Positions 59,501 through 64,000 of a DNA stretch of 64,000 bases are shown here, piece by piece. Below the pieces are notes generated by a model. That model was not told the origin of the DNA. It made no database searches and was given only the letters and a program-made list of their open reading frames with translations. The DNA lies in the NCBI GenBank assembly GCA_050084515.1, contig CM114273.1, positions 3,286,001-3,350,000 of the forward strand, given 5' to 3'. Source of the stretch: Blasia pusilla. Taxonomy: Eukaryota; Marchantiophyta; Marchantiopsida; Blasiales. The position numbers were made by a program, and so were the translations under genes. Each line of letters opens with the position of its first letter. Position 1 is the stretch's first letter.

Positions 59501-62500
59501 TGGAGACTTCAGGTTTTTGGAGACCCTCTTTGAGAATTGACATGCTTATTCCTCATATCTTATGCTAATTATTGGTCATTTATTACAGATGTTGAAGACT
59601 GTTGGGGTTGAGCGGTTGGTATTACCTGCAGTTCCAGAGCTGCTAGAGACATGGACTGGTGCATTTGGGTTTCAATCAATGGAAGGGTCTGAGAGGTTAG
59701 AGCTCATGGACTTGAATATCATGGCCTTTCCAGGAACTTCAATTTTGTTCAAACCTTTGGAGAAGCTGAAGTCATCTGCCATTGAAGTACCAGGTGAGTC
59801 AACCAATCTTTTGTTTTGGAAATGTCGTAGAGGGTTTCTAGCCCATTTGGCTCAGTGCTCTCCTTTGCAGCTCTTGAACTGAATGTTGAATAAACACCCA
59901 CACCCTAATATGACCTGTAACTCACATGGAAGATGGCTACCTCACTCGGTTGATGGTAGTGGATCCTCTACCAGTCTGATAACTAGAGCATTTTGTATGT
60001 CTTTTGGTGGAGAAATCTTGGAGTCTCACTTTAAACTAGAGAAATGAGGCATCTAGGACCTTTGTAAGCTTGTGAATCTGGCTCTGTGAAAGTTAATATC
60101 AAGAGGCACTGTCGGTGGACTAGTCTAACTAACAAGGATCACCTGTCGACAAAGACAGTTGTGGATTGAGTTTTTCTGTGCTGGGCATATCCAAAGAAAC
60201 ATTCTTTGGCCTGAGAAAGAAGCAAGGGGATGGTAGGCATGTTGTGGATAATGGAGGTTCAGCGCATACATTTGAACTTCGCTCTTGAACCTGGATTAAG
60301 TTTCTCTCAATAGTTTGGTTTTCTCATGAGATCCTGATGGCATGTGATTACTTCCATATGAGTTGAATTGTGGGATTCTTGGGCATACTTTCACTTAAAC
60401 TTGATACATCTCACTTTTTATTCTTATTGTTGAAGACTCACCTCGTGGGTCTTCTGGAGTTTGAAGAATTTCAACTGAGTGCAACAAAGTGGTGACTTGT
60501 GTCGTGGATTATTTGTGGTCTTGGCAGCTCTTGTTCTCACATCACCTATGGAAGAAGATGCGCCCAGACATGAAATTCAACCTTTACCTACAGTTCTCCG
60601 AAGGAAACGTGGCCGTCCACCAAGAGCCAGGAGACTCAATTATTGTCCTAGTCTGGGACTTCTTTCGCCCACATCAAGAGTAACTGATGTTCATGTAGAG
60701 CAAGTGACACGATTTGGAGATGAGGTATCCAGTCTGATATATAGGCCGGCTTCCCCCACAGGAGCTGTTGTTGTGGAGTCTCTGGATAGTAAACAGCCAG
60801 CCTTCACAAGTATCAAAGCCTGGGCTGACACATCCACCTCAAATGGACCAAGGAAGGATACCAGCAGGGATTCAGGGTTGTGCATTGGCACAAACTTGCC
60901 CCATGGTGGGGATGAGGAGGCAAAAAAAGCTGCAACCTTGAAAATATTGAAGTCTGTATTAGGGGTAGGTTCTTCCCAGCCAGACAGACTTTCAGCATTG
61001 AAGAGTACAAATACGGAGGATATCAACGCTCTGCCGTGTGAAAGGTGAATGCCTCGATTGTTAATTCCAAAAGCCAGACTAGTTGTGGTAGGAAACATAT
61101 TGGGATAGGTTGGACCACCATTTGTAGTTTGCGTATGTGCTTTGCCAATAGCATTGAAAATATCTGGTCTGCAGTGTCATAGATTTTGGTAGTGTATAAA
61201 TTTGGAAACTTCAATTCAGATCGGACCTTTCAGGAGATAAGAGTTTTCTGGTCTTTGCTCGATCAAAGGTTGACAGATTCTCTAGTTCTGTCCATGCTGG
61301 AAAGACCTACATGAGGGTAACCCTAGAAGGTTGATCGAATGCTTAGGTGGAGCTAACTAAAGCCGTCACTGACCTTATCCTTTACTAAGAGTAGTCCATG
61401 GTGATATGCTCCTTTTTATCCTAGAGTAAGAGTATTCCAGGCTGATGTCCACCCAGAGTTTGATACTTTCGGAGAAGCACATTGTAGGATAGTCTCTTGT
61501 GTAGCTTCTCAATTTCCTCATATCACACTTGTTCTGCTCTGCAGATTGTCTGATGGAGGAAGCCCTTCAATTGAAGGTGATGTTGAGGAACTGGATAATG
61601 CAGCAGTGATCCGCACGACTCGCTCGAGACGTGAGGTATTGGGAATTTATGGCCGGGCTCTCTTCAGTTGTGCATTGTTTCCTTCATTCGTGCATTGGTT
61701 CTTTACTACACCGTTTACATTTTCCTGTGACAAAGTAGTGGCTATGTTGCCATTTCTCTTCGGAATGGTGATTTCATAATCAATTTAACTAAGATTTATC
61801 ACAGTTGCTCGCTCATATAGCACCTATGTGGCAAGTGATTTGTAAATAATTCCATCTCATGACACGTCCTCATTGATCATTTCTGTGTATCTTTTGTCTC
61901 TTTGAGGTTCAGGTGAAGACTCCAGGGTGGCTGCTTGCGGACCAGACGGTGAATGAAATGGCAAAGGCTCCTACACGGTCTCTTCCCACACGCGAGAGGA
62001 GTTGCAAGACCCGTGGCCTTGAAAGGCAATGTCAAACTGAGATTCCGGCACTCGAGAGTGCTACCACTTGCAACACTAAGACATATGAGAGGAGAAAGAA
62101 CAGACTTTCACCCCAATCAAATAGGGACCCCCTCTCAAGAATACAACCAAGGAGTTTATCTGAGGGCAACAATACCATATCCAGGGCTATAGACTTTTCT
62201 GCGGATGATCTAGAATGTGCCTCAAAGACAGTCTATGTCCCGAAGCCTGTCTTCGAATGCGAACCCTTCTCTGCTCCATTGAAAACATTCCCTAGCCAGT
62301 TTGCATCCCGCAAGTATGAGATGCCCCCGGGGACATTTATCCCTGTGCAAACTACTGTTGTAAATACCCACGGCAGAGGTGAATCATCCATTCCAGATGG
62401 GGCACTTACATCTAGAAGTGAAGATAAAGTCTTCATCGGTTCCTGTGACGAAGGAGTTGATAGACGAGAAGGACCGGGTAAGTTCTTGGTTAGGCTCAAG

Positions 62501-62737
62501 ATTAAACACCCGGGAGTTTTGAGAAATGAGAAGAAGATGAAAAAGAAGAGGCCAAAGGAGTCTCCCGAGGCGTCGACTGCTGCAGAACTTCCCGAAAAAT
62601 TCTCAGAGAGAGCTTTCGGTGTTGGAACTGAGGAAGCAGATCAAGATTCAACTTCTTTCGAGCAATTTGATCAGGAGCAGCGGAATAAAAGCGAATCAGT
62701 GATGGAGCCACACTTCATTTCTGTTCTGGTGAAGTAG
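53515..62737 (+). CDS. IDM1/ROS4-like PHD-finger histone acetyltransferase, eleven coding exons
   Basis: Exons: 53515-53589, 54149-57094, 57620-57749, 58168-58253, 58473-58717, 59089-59175, 59315-59414, 59589-59793, 60528-61044, 61545-61635 and 61913-62737. All borders are GT-AG and in phase, giving 1768 residues. Domains: Agenet/Tudor-like pair (about 20-180; [16 protein letters not shown]); MBD-like (about 485-540; LLIESGWNV); TPL-binding domain (about 865-955; [18 protein letters not shown]); PHD (about 978-1020; [16 protein letters not shown]) followed by a second Cys/His zinc module (to about 1078); GNAT acetyltransferase (about 1100-1270) with the acetyl-CoA loop [10 protein letters not shown]; an AT-hook [10 protein letters not shown] (about 1320); a basic disordered tail with KKMKKKRPK. 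Arabidopsis relatives acetylate histone H3 in the nucleus at methylated loci and so help ROS1-type demethylation. The start ATG was chosen because it supplies the Agenet start (VEV) at the exon 1-2 join. First-exon choice is the weakest part. Confidence 0.93.
54064..54075. promoter_or_regulatory. Telo-box in intron 1
   Basis: AGTTTAGGGTTT contains the plant telo-box (AAACCCTAAA on the other strand), a motif common near transcription starts of plant genes and bound by telobox proteins. Its role here is inferred. Confidence 0.4.
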
Positions 62738-64000
62738 CGTTAGTCAGAAACCCTCCACGCACAGTTGAGGGGCATCTTATGGAATGAAGTTGATGTCTGC
62801 GCTTTGTAGTGGTGGGATGTATTCCCCCAAGAAAGGAATTTTTTGCATGTGAGGATATTATGCAGTGATAACCACACATGCCTGCTTGCCACATTTTGAC
62901 CTCACACACACGGGCCCTTCCTAAAACCCCATTAATAGGCAGGAAGACCTAGTTTTCTACCAGTTTTCTCGTTCATCTGAGAAGCTCGATCTTGTAATCT
63001 TTTGTACTGCAAATTTGAGGAGAGTCTTTACCAGATTCTTAACATTTGTTTATAGTTGTAACTGTGAAAAAGGTGTACCTCTCGACCGTTTGAGTGGAAA
63101 TGGCCAGCCCCTCTTTTGTGCCGCGTGGTGGAATCTCCACAGTTTTGCTATGGATGGAGTTCATCGTGTACCCTTGTTCTCTTGCCTCTCTTTCTTCTTC
63201 GTAACGTCTTGCTGCAGTGGATGACTTCCTCAGCTCTCATGGTTATCTGTCCCACTTTCATTCAGCGACTTCCAGGGGAGGCCTCTTGAGCTCATCGGTG
63301 GATGCCAATGGTGTGCCCTACCTGTGTTGTTCGTGGACATCGGGCGATTTACTTTCGATGTGGATGGATTCGCATGCTCTGCATTGTTTGCAATTCCATA
63401 CTTAGGAAGCTGTCGGTATGGGTGCCGGAGCTTATGTCGAGGCACTCGCAACCTGGACACTGTCCGACTCCGCTTTCTGGTCCACTGTGCTAATCGTCGA
63501 GTTTACTGACATCCGTCTCTTGTTTCAGATTTCCTGTGGACGAAAGAATTGAGATCCTGACCATGACTGATAATGTTCCCTGTAGAAACCTACCGCTACC
63601 TTTGTGAGGATGCTTCTCAAAGCCTTTCTGGTTGGGAAGAGAGTCACTTCAATGCTCCGCCTCCCCATCCTCGGCAAACCCGATCCAAAATCCGAGCTCC
63701 TGACGTTGGCGCACGATAGAGAACTTGCCCGCGCAGGAGCGGGCAGAAGCTTGTGGGCATGCAATACTTCTGTTGCGGGCCTCGATCGAGTTCGAACATG
63801 GCCGTACTTTCAGCTCCATTCTCGTTTCTGGGCACTTGTGAGGTCGGGAATTTGAGGAGGGCAGTCTTTCGACCATCCCGTGTCACTGAGCCCTACTACT
63901 GCCACTCTAAGAAAATCAGGCTTATCGCACTCTTTCGAAGTGGACGGTCTCCTTTCGTTGGATAGGGAAGGGAATCCCACACCTCAAACAGTCCACGCAT
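62738..64000 (+). other. 3' flank of the acetyltransferase gene; no further gene recognised
   Basis: The first few hundred bases should be the 3' untranslated region; no canonical AATAAA was seen. From 63100 several overlapping 60-83 codon frames occur on both strands, none with a recognised motif. A neighbouring gene could begin beyond the window end. Confidence 0.45.

Noticed and set aside
1-64000. tRNA, rRNA or CRISPR loci
   Set aside because: No cloverleaf A/B-box pair, rRNA segment or regularly spaced direct-repeat/unique-spacer array was seen by eye; a tRNAscan run would be needed to exclude tRNAs fully.

Overview
The window reads as nuclear DNA of a land plant. It holds one intact multi-exon gene of the plant IDM1/ROS4 type (Agenet, MBD-like, TPL-binding, PHD and GNAT domains), a small three-exon gene with a plant heavy-metal-associated (HMA) domain, plant telo-box (TTTAGGG-type) motifs, Ty1/copia and Ty3/gypsy elements, a Helitron relic and a Harbinger-like MITE. 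The HMA protein and the retroelement types lean towards a seed-free plant (moss or lycophyte grade), but that is inference.

Layout. 1-12.1 kb is a nested retrotransposon. A decayed Ty1/copia element (5' LTR end, primer binding site, gag-protease-integrase) is split by a decayed Ty3/gypsy element at about 3159-12048. Rejoining the two copia flanks restores a continuous integrase alignment, and AAGT lies at both junctions. The gypsy element is the most unusual object here. Its order is gag (two zinc knuckles), aspartic protease, a C5 cytosine DNA methyltransferase domain, reverse transcriptase, RNase H, integrase, PHD finger. It carries a chromatin 'writer' in pol and a possible 'reader' where chromoviruses carry a chromodomain. 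This copy is dead: several stops and frameshifts, methyltransferase catalytic Cys changed to Tyr, one PHD zinc ligand lost.

12.1-25.4 kb has no confident gene: AT-rich DNA with perfect short hairpins, a dispersed foldback repeat family, a Harbinger-type MITE and degenerate tandem repeats. At 25.46-27.07 kb lies the HMA gene. 27.1-36.8 kb is non-coding as far as I can tell and includes a four-copy 111-bp AT-rich tandem array. 36.84-38.46 kb (minus strand) is a Helitron Rep relic. 38.5-52.3 kb is AT-rich, with unidentified decayed coding-like pieces, microsatellites and short tandem arrays.

52.5-62.74 kb is the best gene: GC-rich promoter, purine-rich leader, then eleven coding exons on the plus strand for a predicted 1768-residue nuclear PHD-finger/acetyltransferase. 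In Arabidopsis its relatives acetylate histones at methylated loci to promote active DNA demethylation. 62.74-64 kb is its 3' flank. Gene models come from reading frames and splice-site phase only; no transcript or database evidence was available.
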